A stretch of DNA of 64,000 nucleotides, taken from positions 1 through 64,000 of the forward strand of contig NW_002476199.1 of assembly GCF_000189635.1 (NCBI RefSeq), in the 5' to 3' direction. Within the stretch, counting starts at the first letter, position 1. Every line of letters starts with the position of its first letter. The notes below the pieces were generated by a model that saw nothing but the letters and a program-made list of their open reading frames with translations, ran no database searches and was not told where the DNA came from. Positions 52,201 through 64,000 of this stretch are shown here, piece by piece. Origin of the DNA: Tetrahymena thermophila SB210 (Eukaryota > Ciliophora > Oligohymenophorea > Hymenostomatida > Tetrahymenidae). Position numbers and translations under genes: made by a program.

Positions 52201-55200
52201 AGTGCTATTAAACTTGAGAATGTTGATGACTGTCTTCCTCTTCTTGAATTTGCTTTAAATTATTTGGAGGTATTTAAGAATTTGATCTTCGCTAACTGCT
52301 TAACTAGCCACCTTACGATGTTTATTAGGTGTTATTATTAAAATTACTACTTAGATGACTCGTATTAGTATTCAGTTTTGCTTGCTAAAGCTGCTAAGTT
52401 TGCTATTACTGTGCTGATGGAGCTTGTTTATTAATATTCAACATCGAATATTAGCTAGTATTATGGTTGCTTGATTAAAGAACTACTGAACCTCCATTTC
52501 CATTATATCTAATGTCATTTGGAGAGATTTTGTTATGATAGAAATACCATAAATCATCTAAAAACCCCCAAAAAATATTTTCATTTTATTAAATTAGGAA
52601 CTATTATGAAAGATATCGAGGATTCATTTTATCAAAATTTTTCAAATAATTAAATATCTTTAAATAATTTGCAGTAATTTATGCTTCTTTTTTTGGTTTT
52701 CTTTCTAAACCTTTTATGATCTAGTTTTTACCTTCCATTAGATTGATAATATCAGCAAAGATAATACCATCCTTGCATATTTTGTGTAATTTCTAGTCTA
52801 AATTAGGTATTTGCTTCAATAATTTAATATCATTTAGCCAGTTTAATAGCTTAGCCCTAGTTTTTTCTGAAACTGTTTCTATTTCAATATCTAAAACAAT
52901 GGCATTTGATGTTGCAGATAAAGGATCACCCTTATTTGAAATTCGGGAAATATTAACTCCTCCTTATAAAATTTTTTTTAAATTAACTTTTTCTTCTTTG
53001 GTATCCTTTTATAAAAATTCTTGTGCTTCTTTAATCTTTTATTCGCTGCAGTGTTTATTTGAAGTAAATTTATCTATGATAAAACTGTTCTTATGCTGAG
53101 GAGAACAATTAAATGAGTGAGAATTGTATTACTAAGGTTATAATTAAGTATTATTTGAATCAGCTTTTTGTTATTTTTAATTTTTAAAGTAATTCACTGT
53201 TGCTCTTTCTTCATTTATGAATTTAGATTTTTGTTAAATACCACAATCCTCTTCTTCCCCATACTTATTGTTGAGTATATTTTTTACATCCTGATAGTGA
53301 ATTTAATTTTTTGCTAGCTACCTTTTTGGGTATTAAAGGGCAGCCATATCTTTCATAGTCATTGGTATTAAGTTTTATTTGGTGGGTGTATATTTTTGAG
53401 GTTCTCTAACTGGAACAGAATTTAATTTTCTAGGTTGTGTTTCTTCAAAAATATTATTTTGATTTGGAAAATGAGGAACTTCTTAAGAAAAACTGTTACG
53501 ATTGCTATAATCGTTATCAATTGTTGGAAGTTAGCGAGGTTAATCTTCATCATTTTCTTATTAGTTCTCTAACTAATAGTTTTTAAGCTTCTCCTAATGA
53601 GTAACTTCTCCCGGTACTTCAATTATCTATTCTTAAAAAGGTTTCGATCCTGGTCTCATTTTATTCATTTAATAAAATCTTGTTTGACTTGAAGTATTTC
53701 TTGCTGATTAATCAAATTCATCACTTTTTTAAAGTTTTTTGAATAAAATTAAAACATTTTAAAAATAAATTTTACTTTTTTTAGCTATTACTTGATTTTT
53801 AAAACATAAGAGGAGCATTTTATTGATCTTAATTTCCAGCTTAACCTTCTTAGACAGAATCCACATCAACAGGATATCCATCTTCTTATATATTGAAAAA
53901 ATTATTGCTTGTATTTTTAGTGCTATTTTATTTTTTGAAATACTCACTAAGTGATTATGACATTTTTTAAATATTTTCTACATTTATAACTTAATTGTTG
54001 GGAGCATCACCGAACTCATCCTATTTTTCTATATCGTATTGAGCTTATTAATTGCTGCTCCTATGGCTATTTGATGATTATCCATTATTCATATATTCTT
54101 ACTAATGTCTTAATTTATAATCATTTTCTATCATCTTGCTATTTTATTAGCTACTTCTATTAGATTGTATACCAGGAGTTTAATTTTGAAAGCTATTATT
54201 TGATTAATGATATGCATTATCTTGCGATAGGCCCATTTCATATGGATTCTCCATGTAGGCAGCATCACTTTCATTATCTGGTTCTAAAAGTTCATCACCA
54301 ACACCACTAGATCCCTTTACTTATTTAAGTCCAAATTAAGGAGAAATGTATTGGTTTGCATTATTTGTTGTACTTCCATTGCTGTATTTATTACTTTCTT
54401 AATATGTTCCACTAAGCTTCATTTTATTTGGTAAGGGAGGTTTTTTATATTATTATATACCTTATTAGTAAAGTTAGTTATTTTACTATAAAGGTTTGTC
54501 ATTATTTGACTAATTTTTATCTATTCTCTATAAGTACTCAATTAATTAAATAATAGCATCTGTTTCTCCATAAACTTATTGAGGAGTGAGGTTTAAATTT
54601 GGATCATTAATCTCTTAAAGTGCCAATGAAATATTCTAAATACATCTTTATTGATTCAAATTACTTGTAATAACTTTGCTTAAAAATGAGCCACCTTTCC
54701 TTTAAAGAACTACATCATAAACTAATTCACAAAAGATGATACCTATTTTAAATTTTATATTTAAATAGTATAAAAACCAATACCTATTTTTTTTATATAA
54801 GTTCTTAAATAGCAAAATTATTTTCTCTTATTTAAAACTAACTAACTAAATAATTGTAAAACTTTAATAATGCCAGAAGTAATTATTTCTTTCAAAAGAA
54901 AAAAAAATGATTAAATCAATACCACTCTAAAAATCTGATAAATCGATAGCTTAGGAGCAATGTGGATAATTCTAGAATTAATTTACCCAGCTAATTAAAA
55001 ACTCTATAGTCTTTTTATTAAAAATAAATTGAATTAGTAACAACCTTATTCAGTAAATATTATATTTTTATGAATAGAGAAGCTTTTTTAATTATGAGTC
55101 GACTAAAGATGAGCTAAAAAAATGAGCTAAATTATAATCTTAATATGAAATGATGCATGTAATATTTACCAAATTTTGCTATAAGTATGGATCATCACTG

Positions 55201-55220
55201 AGATGATTTAAATTTTCCAT
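49293..55220 (-). CDS. protein with five calponin-homology domains, 1740 aa
   Basis: Start ATG 55218-55220 (MENLNHLSDDPYLQQNL), stop TGA 49293-49295. Introns: 55011-55169, 54743-54922, 53724-53775, 50013-50164, 49800-49849, 49649-49699 and 49336-49396. Five CH-like domains are spread along the chain: CH1 about 18-115 (FLISWVNQF, DGIIFCELVYDVV-type core), CH2 about 655-770 (KLLNWLNDIKLL, CKDGIIFADIINLMEG), CH3 about 985-1130 (LIKNWLRGLGF, LKNGVLLCLTLSRIE), CH4 about 1264-1375 (LIEWVEYLGIFAELN, CKDGAVLCYIMCKIF), CH5 about 1610-1725 (KIKNWLSSIGFEDL, FKDGTILGKILEKLE). CH domains bind actin or microtubules or act as adaptors. They are separated by long Gln/Asn/Ser-rich linkers, unlike the compact four-CH fimbrins. 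A cytoskeletal cross-linker is inferred. CH3 is the most divergent. Confidence 0.85.
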
Positions 55221-56055
55221 TTTTAAGTTGATTTATTATATTATATTTGAGTATTTTTGAATTGCAGATATCAATAATAATTAATAAATCTTTATTTTTT
55301 TTCAATTAAATTAAACAGCTAATTATTGCTATAAATTTTTTTGTTATTTTATTAATTTTCTTTAAAAAAAACATCTGAAAATATTATATTGACTTTAACA
55401 ATAGCAAAATGAACACAATCAATAGAATTGAAAATATTTAATACTTAGATACTAACTACTTTATTAAATATAAAGAATAATAACAATTGATTCATAAAAA
55501 GATAGCGTATCCTTTCATAAATTAATTATTTTTATTATTCCATTAATTTTTAAAATTCCACAATTAACATGGTTTGAATTTAAAATTTGCTTTTCCATCA
55601 TTTAAAGCCATAATCATATTTATTTTTTTGCTACTGATAAATTTAATTAACAATGTTGATAATTAATTAATATATTGATTGATAAATAAATAATTAGTTA
55701 ATTACAGAAATAATTAAATGATTTAATTCTATAATAATTTATTTTTTTATTAGAAATGCAAGCATTAAAATTTGAAAATTTCTTTTAAATGAATATTAAA
55801 CTTTTATAAAATCAGTAAAATTGAACTAAATATAAAACATGTTTATAAATTATCATTTAATAATTTTAATTCATAACTAAATATGCCAAAATAAATACCT
55901 TCTGAAATATAAGAATTAAATCATAAGGTCTAACTATTTATTGCCAAGAGAGAATACTTATATAATTTATTAGTATGATTATTCATTTTAAGTTTTATTG
56001 TTTGAAATTTTAATATCATTTCGATTTATTTATTTATTTACAACACCACAATTTT
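55221..56055. other. AT-rich spacer
   Basis: 835 bp upstream of the five-CH gene. Very AT-rich with short A/T runs and no recognisable feature. Confidence 0.6.
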
Positions 56056-57282
56056 TCATTATTTGAACTTTAAGATCATTAATATACTACTTGCAACTAT
56101 AAATAAGCATCCAATCAGAGAATTTCTTTGTAACTTATCTTACAAAAAGAAGTGGCCTAAAATCAAAGTAAAAACTATCTATCCTTAGACATGGAAATTG
56201 ACATATCTTCCATCCGAGAGAGACATAAAACTCATTTATAGATATTTTGTGCCAGCTATTTACAAAAATGCTTATATGGCAATCAAGATAATATCTTAAA
56301 GGCTTACATGATGAAATTTCAAAAAGAATAAAATATATATAGGTGAGACTATCAACTGGATGAAAGAAGTGTAAAAAAGAAGTTTCATAAACTCAGTGTT
56401 TGTTTGATACCTTCTTATTATTACTTAAATTAAAGCAGAAACGAAAGACCCTCCAATAATACAAACCATTGAAGCTTTAAATGACTCTTGATAACTTATC
56501 AAGTATACACCAATTCCTATTAATACAATACAAATAAGCTCTTTTGCTTAAAACTTAATAGAAGAAGTCTAAAAAAGCGAAAAGCAGCCAAAGATTCCAG
56601 TAAAAAACATAGAGCAGTTTTGAAGTGAAACAGCTTCGTAGAGTGGTAGCATTTTAATACCATAAAAATAAGAAAAAACAATAATTCCATTCAAAATAGA
56701 ATATATTTTGACAAAATTTCTTTCACTCATATGAATGAATGTTATATTATTCTTGCTGTATTCTTAAATTTCATTGTCAGGATGTTCGTCTCTTTGTGAA
56801 AGCTTATAGATGATGAAAAGGAAAAATATGATAAAGAGTGAACGGTAGAACATTAACTCTAATTCTGAGATTTAATTATTTTCAACTTTCTTTACAAAGA
56901 ATGCACTAAAGCTAAAGCAAATACTAGCAATAATCATGTAAAAAATTCCTTTTTTATTTCCCATCAATTGCTAAAATTTACTCACACTACCTCCATCCTA
57001 TTCACTAATGCTTATAACATTTGTATAGCTATCTTTTTACATATAAATTTATTTTCCTGATGAAAACGCTAACTCTTTATCTGCCTAATTGCGATTGTTT
57101 GGAGTGCTAAGGATTCCTTAATTTTAATTACTATTAATATCTTATAAATTTTCCATTTCATTTAAGAAACTCCCTTTTTTTTCATGATAGTTAATAATAT
57201 GGAAAGAAAGTCCAGATTCATTTCTAGTCATCCCCTCTTAGTTATTCTCCTTGACAAGAGGGTTGTTAAGCTCGTCTTACAT
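56056..57282 (-). CDS. EamA/DMT-family membrane transporter, SLC35G-like
   Basis: Intronless ORF from ATG 57280-57282 (MQDELNNPLVKENN) to TGA 56056-56058, 408 aa. A hydrophilic N-terminal tail of about 110 residues is followed by some ten hydrophobic segments, beginning GIFYMIIASICFSFSAFFVK (112-131). The EamA pattern is visible in ELELMFYRSLFIIFF and in the second half PLYEAVSLQNCSMFFTGIF and LICIVLIGIGVYLI. These are the inverted-repeat five-helix units of the drug/metabolite transporter superfamily, closest in feel to SLC35G (TMEM20). The substrate and target membrane cannot be read from sequence. The long polar N-terminus is larger than usual. Confidence in the family is high, in substrate none. 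Confidence 0.88.
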
Positions 57283-58638
57283 AATCTTATTTATTACTTA
57301 CTTAGTGCTTTATAAAACCTATTTCTATATCTAAATTATTTGTTATCTAAGATATCAATTTTGATTAACTTGTAATTATATATTATTCATTAGTAATATA
57401 AAAATTATACTATTTAATTAAAATCACACAATATTTATATAGTTTTATTAACACAAATTAAATTGACTAATTGGTCTAGAAGAGTATCTATCTATCTATC
57501 TTCCTCAAACAAAACTTGAATTAAATTACAATAATTTAAATAAATAAATAATTCAAAATTCATGTAAAATTTCTTATTGGTTTCTGTTAATCTTTGTTTA
57601 TTTATTTATTTATTAATAAATTATTTGCAAAAAATAAGAAATTTTATATTTTTTTCTCTTGAAAAATGAAATCAATTAAAAGTTAATAGCAATATTAGAA
57701 TTTATTATAATTTTTTATTTTATTTTTTAGAGATTACTTAAACAAAACTTATTTTATATACTTATTAAATTTATTCAAAAGGATTTCAAAAAATAAAATA
57801 GAAATTAATAAAATTGATAGATATTTTATATTGAAATTAACAGACAATCAAATATCCTTTTGTTCTATTTCCTAATTTCAAGTAAATATTTTTCTATTCT
57901 AAACTAAATTTTAATGATCTCAATTCATTATAAATTTGATTGCAAAGTTATTAATAGTTAAGAATAAACTATACCCTCATATAATTATAATTATTCTTTT
58001 TTGTTAAAATATGGATTTAGTGAATCAAAATTTATAATTATGTAATTTAAGTTTTCGATTTTCTTTTTTAAAATTTAAACTTTATATGGTAAACAATTTT
58101 ATGTGAATTTAAAACAATTGAAAGATTGAAAATTTAATTAAATTTTTTAATATTTTTTATTTTAGTTGATTTGAAAATAAAATTAATCTCAAATAAAAAA
58201 AAATAAAAATTAAATAAAAATGTTAAAATTAAACACAATTTTCAGAACAATTTTAAATTTAATTTTATTTCTTTTTATATAGACTATATCCTGGTATAAT
58301 TATAATTATTCTTTTTTGTTAAAATATGGATTTAGTGAATCAAAATTTATAATTATGTAATTTAAGTTATCGATTTTCTTTTTTAAAATTTAAGCTTTAT
58401 ATGATAAACAATTTTATGTGAATTTAAAACAATTGAAAGATTAAATTTTTAAATATTTTTTATTTTAGTTGATTTGAAAATAAAATTAATCTCAATTTAA
58501 AAAAAATAAAAATAAAAATTAAATGAAAAATGTTAAAATGTTAAAATTAAACATAATTTTCAGAACAATTTTAAATTTAATTTTATTTCTTTTTATAAAA
58601 TTCAACAGATTGATTGAAATACAAAACTTTTATTTAAT
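57283..58638. other. AT-rich spacer with a tandem duplication
   Basis: 1.36 kb between two minus-strand genes. It contains a short TATC run (about 57485-57500) and the two-copy repeat at 57968-58599, listed separately. No ORF. Confidence 0.6.
57968..58599. repeat. two-copy ~315-bp tandem duplication
   Basis: The segment starting ACTATACCCTCATATAATTA at 57968 recurs as ACTATATCCTGGTATAATTA at 58283. The copies agree nearly base for base (GTTAAAATATGGATTTAGTG, AAACAATTTTATGTGAATTT and TTTTCAGAACAATTTTAAAT occur in both), apart from small indels in A-runs. The second copy ends near CTTTTTATAAAATTC at about 58599, just before the VWA gene's stop. Non-coding, probably recent. Confidence 0.92.
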
Positions 58639-61600
58639 TCATTAGAAAAATTCCATACTGAATTTAAAGTTTGTATTTTGCTCTTATGTGAGATATCTCC
58701 ACTATTCTATAAGAGTGTTATTAATACTATTAAAACTGAAGTAATGATAGTAGTTAAGATTTTCAGACAATACTATTTTGTTAAACATTTAGTCTGTATT
58801 TACATAGTCGTGACTAACATCTATTAAAATTATAGTAAAGTTTTCACTTAGGTCTTTTAAATCTTGATCATTTATTTCATTGAGGATGAATTTAGATAAA
58901 TCAGTAAAAATAATCATTATTTATTTCATATTTAAATTAGGATGCTTCAGAAAATTTATACTTTTACCACGGTAAAATGTTTCAAAATCATTATTAGGTA
59001 CTTAATTTATATACTCTGTGCTTTATTAAATCTTTTAGTAAATGCTTTTTAAGCCTTCTTAAAAATATGATACATTAAAATCAAATGGTTCGATTGATCT
59101 TTACCTAATGTAATCATCACTGGTAGAAATTTTGAGAAAATTAATTTGTAGTTTAGTTGACAACGAGATTTAGGATATTCTATCTTCTGGATCACAAAGA
59201 AGTTTGATTATCCTCTCTCTCATTTAAATAACCTAATTAAAATAGCCAAGACTCAGATCAATTAAAAAGTACACCTCTTTAACAGATTCTTAAAAAGCAG
59301 ACAAGAAGTAATTAATATAAGGATTTTATAAATCAATTTTCGACAAAATTCTTTGTAAACCAAGAAGAGCTTCTTATTTAAGATCAGGCTTATACTCTTC
59401 AACTTCTTCCTTTTATTTTTCAATAAAATTAATTTAATTTAAAGAATAAGCTTATATTTATTTTTATTACAATAGAAATGGTGAAGAGCTGTGCTGCTTG
59501 ATATAGATTACCTAATTTTTCTTAAATCAATCCTTTTTATACCAATAGTGCTTAGTGTAATACACATAAAGGAAAGCTATTGACTAAATTATAGCTTAGC
59601 TTTGGGAAGTACCCATCATATGCTTCTTCGGCAAAATTGCATATTGACTAGGATTTATCTAAATCATCTTGTAAGTAGTAAAAATAAGATAGTTATATTT
59701 TTGCATAAATTAGGATGCTTGTTACTTTTCCAAATTTGCATAATACATTTTGAATATCGATAATATCATTTATAAGCTCGATGATAGTTTAAGCATTAAC
59801 TTTTTAGAGTCGGTTTCCCATTTAGAATTATCTGATTAAGATTAAATTAGCCTCAATTAATGTAAATGTTCTTCTACAAATGGTAATTAAAATATGGTAA
59901 TAGCGTTCATCTGTGAGTATCTCTTCTTCAGAAATTCCCTAGCTTAGATACTTTTACTAAAATTGGAATCTTTCTTCCCAGCAAAGATCTAGACTTTATT
60001 TAATCAGTTACATGCCCTCAGGTAATTTATTTTAATTTATCATAATAACTCCTTAGTTATGTAAACAAATGCTGCAACCTTCATAATTTCCAAGGTAATT
60101 ATAAATTTATTAACTTTTTTTGAAAAGTTCAAATGCCTCTTCTGTTTTTCCTTCAGAATATAGCTAATTACCTTCACTAATAAGCGATATAAGATTATGA
60201 TAAGCAGTTAAGGGCTCATATACTTCAGCTTTTAAATTTTCTTCATGCTAATTTTATACTTTTTTATACAATATCTTAATTGACTCTGCATCTAATATTT
60301 TCAATCCTTGTTTATAGAAATAAATTTAATTTATAAAGCATTTTAAAAATTTTAAAATATAAATTAAAGAATGTATGTATGTGAAAGGGTTTTCTTTTAT
60401 TTACCTTTTGTGAAGTTTTCTATTGGCTCCAATATCTATTAAGTGATATAGAAACCAATAAAAAAGATAAAAAGCACAGTTCCAAATAAAAGAATTATTG
60501 AAATTAGCAGACTTATCTCTTAGTTTATTGACATATTTGTTGTTTTTTCGAGAACAAAGTCATTTAGTAAGCTTTTATTGATTGCAGTTCCTATTTTTAA
60601 AAATAAATTTTTTAATTCAATGTCAATATAAACCAGTTAGCAAAAATACTTACCAATATACGAAACTCTTATTAGATTATACTTATTTTAATAGTTTTTT
60701 TCACACAGGAATATACTGCTAATAACTAAAATATGAGCATCATTGTTTTCATCAATAAATTCTATTGTTTTTGGCTCTTCTCTTTGCTTATAAGTACAAT
60801 AGTCATTATTTTTATAAATATATTTGCTGTTTGTTGTAATAAAGCTTGTCTAATCATAAAAATTCTAATATTCGTTAGAGTCCAAATAATTTGAACCAAA
60901 CTCGAAGGAATCTACTGTTTCCAAATTATTTTCTTAATAACCTGTTACTGCAATCACTTACCTTGTGTTTGGATAAATTAGATAAGAATAAACCTTAGAA
61001 AGATATGTATCTTTGGAACCATTTTAGATCTATGAAAGGTATTTATTAAGATATAAATTAGTACAAGCTATAGACGTCTAGGCTTAGCCTAAGTTAATTG
61101 GGTAATATAAAATTTAGATATTGATAATATTATATTAAAAATATATTGTTACTTTTATTTATTATTTAAGAGCACAAAGGTGTTAAAATATCATTGTACC
61201 ATACTGGTTAATTGAAAATAAAGAGACCCTAGCTTTAGTCTATTTCTTATGATGAAGCTTAAAACCAGTTATAGTTTGTAGGGTTATAATATTTTTATTC
61301 TAAGAATTCAGGAACTTCTACAGCTAGAGGATTTCCTATTAGTAATTTACTATTAGGGTCTACAGAATAGAAGCTTACAGAATTTTATATTATAGGTATT
61401 AATACAAGTATATTATAAATCCCTTGCAGATAGTTTTCCTCTGCTTGGCTCCATTCTTTACGGCTATTTTCATTTTAATTTATAGAATTCCAAACAAACT
61501 ATTTATTTTGTTCTGTTGAATTTAAATTCTAAAAGATGCCTCTGTTTTGTATTTTAACAAAATTTTATATATCAGGAATATATATCATTTTTATTTAATC

Positions 61601-61864
61601 GTTGTAGTTTTTAGTTAAAAGCGATCTTATTATAGCAATTTATTATGTATTCTGTGCATACTTAATTTGCATGCATACAGACTAAATTTGATTCTACTTT
61701 TTTATGTAATCAAAACCCATCTGATTAAAATAATCTTTCATCATTTACAAAGCATTCTTATTAGCAATAAATATCAAAATAAAATTTTGTATAAGCATTA
61801 TCAAAACAGCTAAGCAAATTGGAGCAAATACGTATTGATAGAATTATAACTTTATTTTCTTCAT
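58639..61864 (-). CDS. membrane protein with Cache-like, HAMP-like, TPR-like and VWA-like regions
   Basis: Start ATG 61862-61864 (MKKIKLQFYQYVFAPICLA), stop TGA 58639-58641, introns at 61089-61152, 60591-60653, 60307-60404 and 59410-59470; 979 aa. TM1 lies at about 12-36. An extracytoplasmic region follows, with Cache-like elements (SFYSVDPNSKLLIGNPL, GLFIFNQPVWYND, SKVYSYLIYP), then TM2 (LLISIILLFGTVLFIFFIGF). ITQQILEPIENFTK follows TM2 where a HAMP helix would sit. Next come TPR-like helices (EGNQLYSEGKTEEAFELFKK, LHNQGVIMINQNKLPEGMQL) and a C-terminal VWA-like fold (EVYFLIDLSLGYFN, IMIIFTDLSK, FTIILIDVSHDY). The plan suggests a surface sensor whose cytoplasmic part binds partner proteins. 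No kinase or cyclase is present. The MIDAS DxSxS motif is not intact (DLSLG). The gene structure is firm; the domain names rest on visual pattern. Confidence 0.8.
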
Positions 61865-62755
61865 TTTTTCAATTTTTTAAAGGAATTTTATAAATTGTTC
61901 TTAATCTTACAAATGATAAATTTATCTTAGTTTGTTTGATAAGCTTTATTTGTATGTTTGGTAAATTTTTTAATGTAAATAATCTTTTTTTAATTACTAC
62001 TAATTTAATATACTTCAAAACAATATCAAATAAATTTTGCTAATTATTAATAACATTTTTTATAAAATATCAAATAAAAAGTGATTATTTAAGGATATTT
62101 ATCAGAAGTAAGCTTTTTATTTTGACTGATCAACCACAATCCTAAATTAAAATAGTGTTTATTAAATATTCTTTTGCTAAGAAAAATCATAGTGTAGGTA
62201 TGCTACTATTTTAATAAAATTTCAGAGATAAGTTGAGAGTATTCTTAAATCATTGTAAGAAAGAATACTTTTTACTTTAAAAATTTAAATTAAGATTAAA
62301 ATATCTATTTTAATAAATTAGATTTTAAGATATAATATTTATTTATTATACTATTATAATGAATAGTTAATTAATTTACTAACTAACTAATTAATTAATG
62401 GATTTGAACAAATCAATATTTATCACTATGAACATTTTTATAAATAACTATAATTTTTTAACTAAATTACTATCGATTAAAAATTTTGAATTTTTAAAGA
62501 TTTATTGTGATTAACTTTAATTTATTAATTAATAAAAAATAGGAGTTGAAAACTTTAAATTCAAAATTTGTACATAAAAACTACAAAAATAGCAGATAAA
62601 AAGGATGAGTTTTGGAGGAAATAATTGTATTCAATTATAAAATTATTTTTATAGTCTTATAATAGCTTTTAAATTTATAAATAGTGACAGGATAATAAAA
62701 TTAGTTTGAGTATTCTGGTTAATAAAGCTTCAGATAATATAACCCACAAGCAGAT
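61865..62755. other. AT-rich divergent spacer
   Basis: About 890 bp between the Cache/VWA gene and the divergent coiled-coil gene. A second in-frame ATG-led stretch at 62605-62706 (ATG AGT TTT GGA...) ends in TGA and was not joined to the downstream gene. Confidence 0.5.
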
Positions 62756-64000
62756 ATGAACTCATTTGGATAATATAATAATTCACAATAATATTAAAGT
62801 TCAAGAAGTTAAGATGATATTGATGGTAAGATTGTTCATGGTTTAAATAACTGTTAATTTATTTCTAATTTGAAAAATAAAATAATTATGCAGTTTATCT
62901 TAAAGAGGCTTTGAAAAAGGAAATATCCCTCAGATTTATGTTAGGAATATATAAATTACATGCAATTCAAATCAAATAAGATACTCATAGGTAATTTAGA
63001 AGTAATTTACTATATTAAAACCATTTTGCAATTAATTAGTAATGAGAAGAACTATGCATTTGAAAGAATAAAAAATATTCAGCTTCGTTAGTAAATTACA
63101 GATTTAGAAAGTCAAAATAAGCAATAAGCTGATAATAGTAAATAAAAGATGCTTTTACTCATTAACTCTCAGTAAACAAGTAATTATAAACCAGAAAACA
63201 ATTAAGATAGAGAGAGATAGCTCGATCAAAGAGAGGCTTATCTTGTAGAAAAAATGAAATCTTTAAAGTAAATAGTAAAAATAAAAAATTTTCAGCTAAA
63301 TTTTATATTTTGTTTAGATTTGAAGAGAAAAAAGTGAGAGATAACTAAACATAGTCATTATTAAAAGGGGAAGAAATTAAAAGAGCTTTTGATCAAATAA
63401 ATCAGAGTAAAGGATAATAAACAGACTAATATGATGAACGTTTCGAAGATTTAATAAGAAGAGAAAATAATCTGAAATTTCTTGAGGAGCAGCTAAATAA
63501 TAAAATTAATCAATATGAAGAAATGATTCAGGATATAAAAAATTAGGAATAAGAACTCGATTTTCGTATCAAAGAATTAAAGTTTGAGCCTTTAAACTTA
63601 TTGGGATCAAAAGAGCAGCTTAGATAAAGACTAGCAAATATGAAAAAAGAAATTTATGAAAATTTTATTCACTATGCAGAGAATCTTCCAAACTAAGAAT
63701 CATAATTCAAGAATGATAACAATCAATTTTATGTGCTCTTTTAGGTAATAAAAATATAATTTATTTATTGAAGAGTTAATATATAATTTTTAAATTCATT
63801 AAAGAATTGGGAAGAGAATCCACAATTTTTGAAAAGAAAGAGTGAGATTCTTAAAAACTTAGAGGTATAGTTGCTGGAAGAGAGATTCAAAATGGAAATT
63901 GTGGAAAACTATTTAAAAAAAGAATATGAAATAATGAAGAAATAAAAAGAAGACTACGTTTAATTACAATAAAAGCAACTGATGATTTAGCAGTATGAAT
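62756..64000 (+). CDS. coiled-coil protein, 3'-truncated by the window end
   Basis: Start ATG 62756 (MNSFGQYNNSQQYQSS); introns at 62826-62893, 62991-63039, 63268-63317 and 63745-63804; the frame is still open at 64000. After a Ser/Gln leader comes a short helix with aromatic residues (YLKEALKKEISLRFMLGIYK), then Glu/Lys/Gln coiled coil including EDLIRRENNLKFLEEQL and KEQLRQRLANMKKEIYENF, and, after the last intron, ENPQFLKRKSEILKNLE. Phases are consistent at all four introns. The family is not recognised. It is divergently oriented from the Cache/VWA gene. The C-terminal part is missing from this window. Confidence 0.75.

Overview
This window is nuclear DNA from an oligohymenophorean ciliate, most likely Tetrahymena or a close relative. 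It is extremely A+T-rich. Long reading frames appear only when TAA and TAG are read as glutamine and TGA is the sole stop. Introns are mostly about 40-180 bp, AT-rich, with GT...AG ends; Paramecium introns would be about 25 bp. Every gene model below was read by eye in that code. For each multi-exon model the summed exon length is a multiple of three, which is an internal consistency check but not transcript evidence.

Layout. 0.5-2.1 kb (-): trypsin-fold serine protease with a complete triad. 2.1-8.2 kb: mostly non-coding, with a possible 72-codon ORF and two less AT-rich islands that could be RNA genes or gene relics. 8.2-11.4 kb (+): Gln/Ser-rich protein with CTFKPKL/CTFRPQIN motifs. 11.9-12.4 kb (+): small uncertain ORF. 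12.5-21.0 kb (-): two tandem, apparently intronless UvrD/Rep-type SF1 helicases of 1169 and 1427 aa, each with a RecB-like nuclease module that seems to lack its key acidic residue. 21.7-23.0 kb (-): tandem GAF protein. 23.0-24.4 kb (-): coiled-coil protein. 25.1-26.4 kb (+): DUF4200 ciliary protein of the CFAP73/CCDC42 type. 27.4-27.7 kb (-): small Lys-rich orphan. 29.0-30.3 kb (+): RNF113/Cwc24 splicing factor. 31.3-36.2 kb (-): 1628-aa Asn/Gln-rich coiled-coil protein. 37.2-39.3 kb (+): SSX2IP/ADIP-like coiled-coil protein. 39.8-40.0 kb: an island of roughly 50% G+C. 40.2-41.3 kb: tandem repeat with a 100-N assembly gap. 41.4-46.3 kb (-): 1580-aa coiled-coil protein. 47.1-48.8 kb (-): LRR protein with phase-2 introns throughout. 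49.3-55.2 kb (-): 1740-aa protein with five calponin-homology domains. 56.1-57.3 kb (-): EamA/DMT transporter. 58.0-58.6 kb: two-copy tandem duplication. 58.6-61.9 kb (-): membrane protein with Cache-like, HAMP-like, TPR-like and VWA-like parts. 62.8 kb to the window end (+): partial coiled-coil gene.

The genes are not arranged as operons. Loosely, many could serve the ciliate cytoskeleton (DUF4200, SSX2IP-like, five-CH, giant coiled coils) or sensing (GAF, Cache/VWA). The helicase pair is a clear local duplication. The most anomalous signal is the GC-rich island at 39.83-40.03 kb, which has a hairpin, pol III box-like motifs and terminal T-runs.
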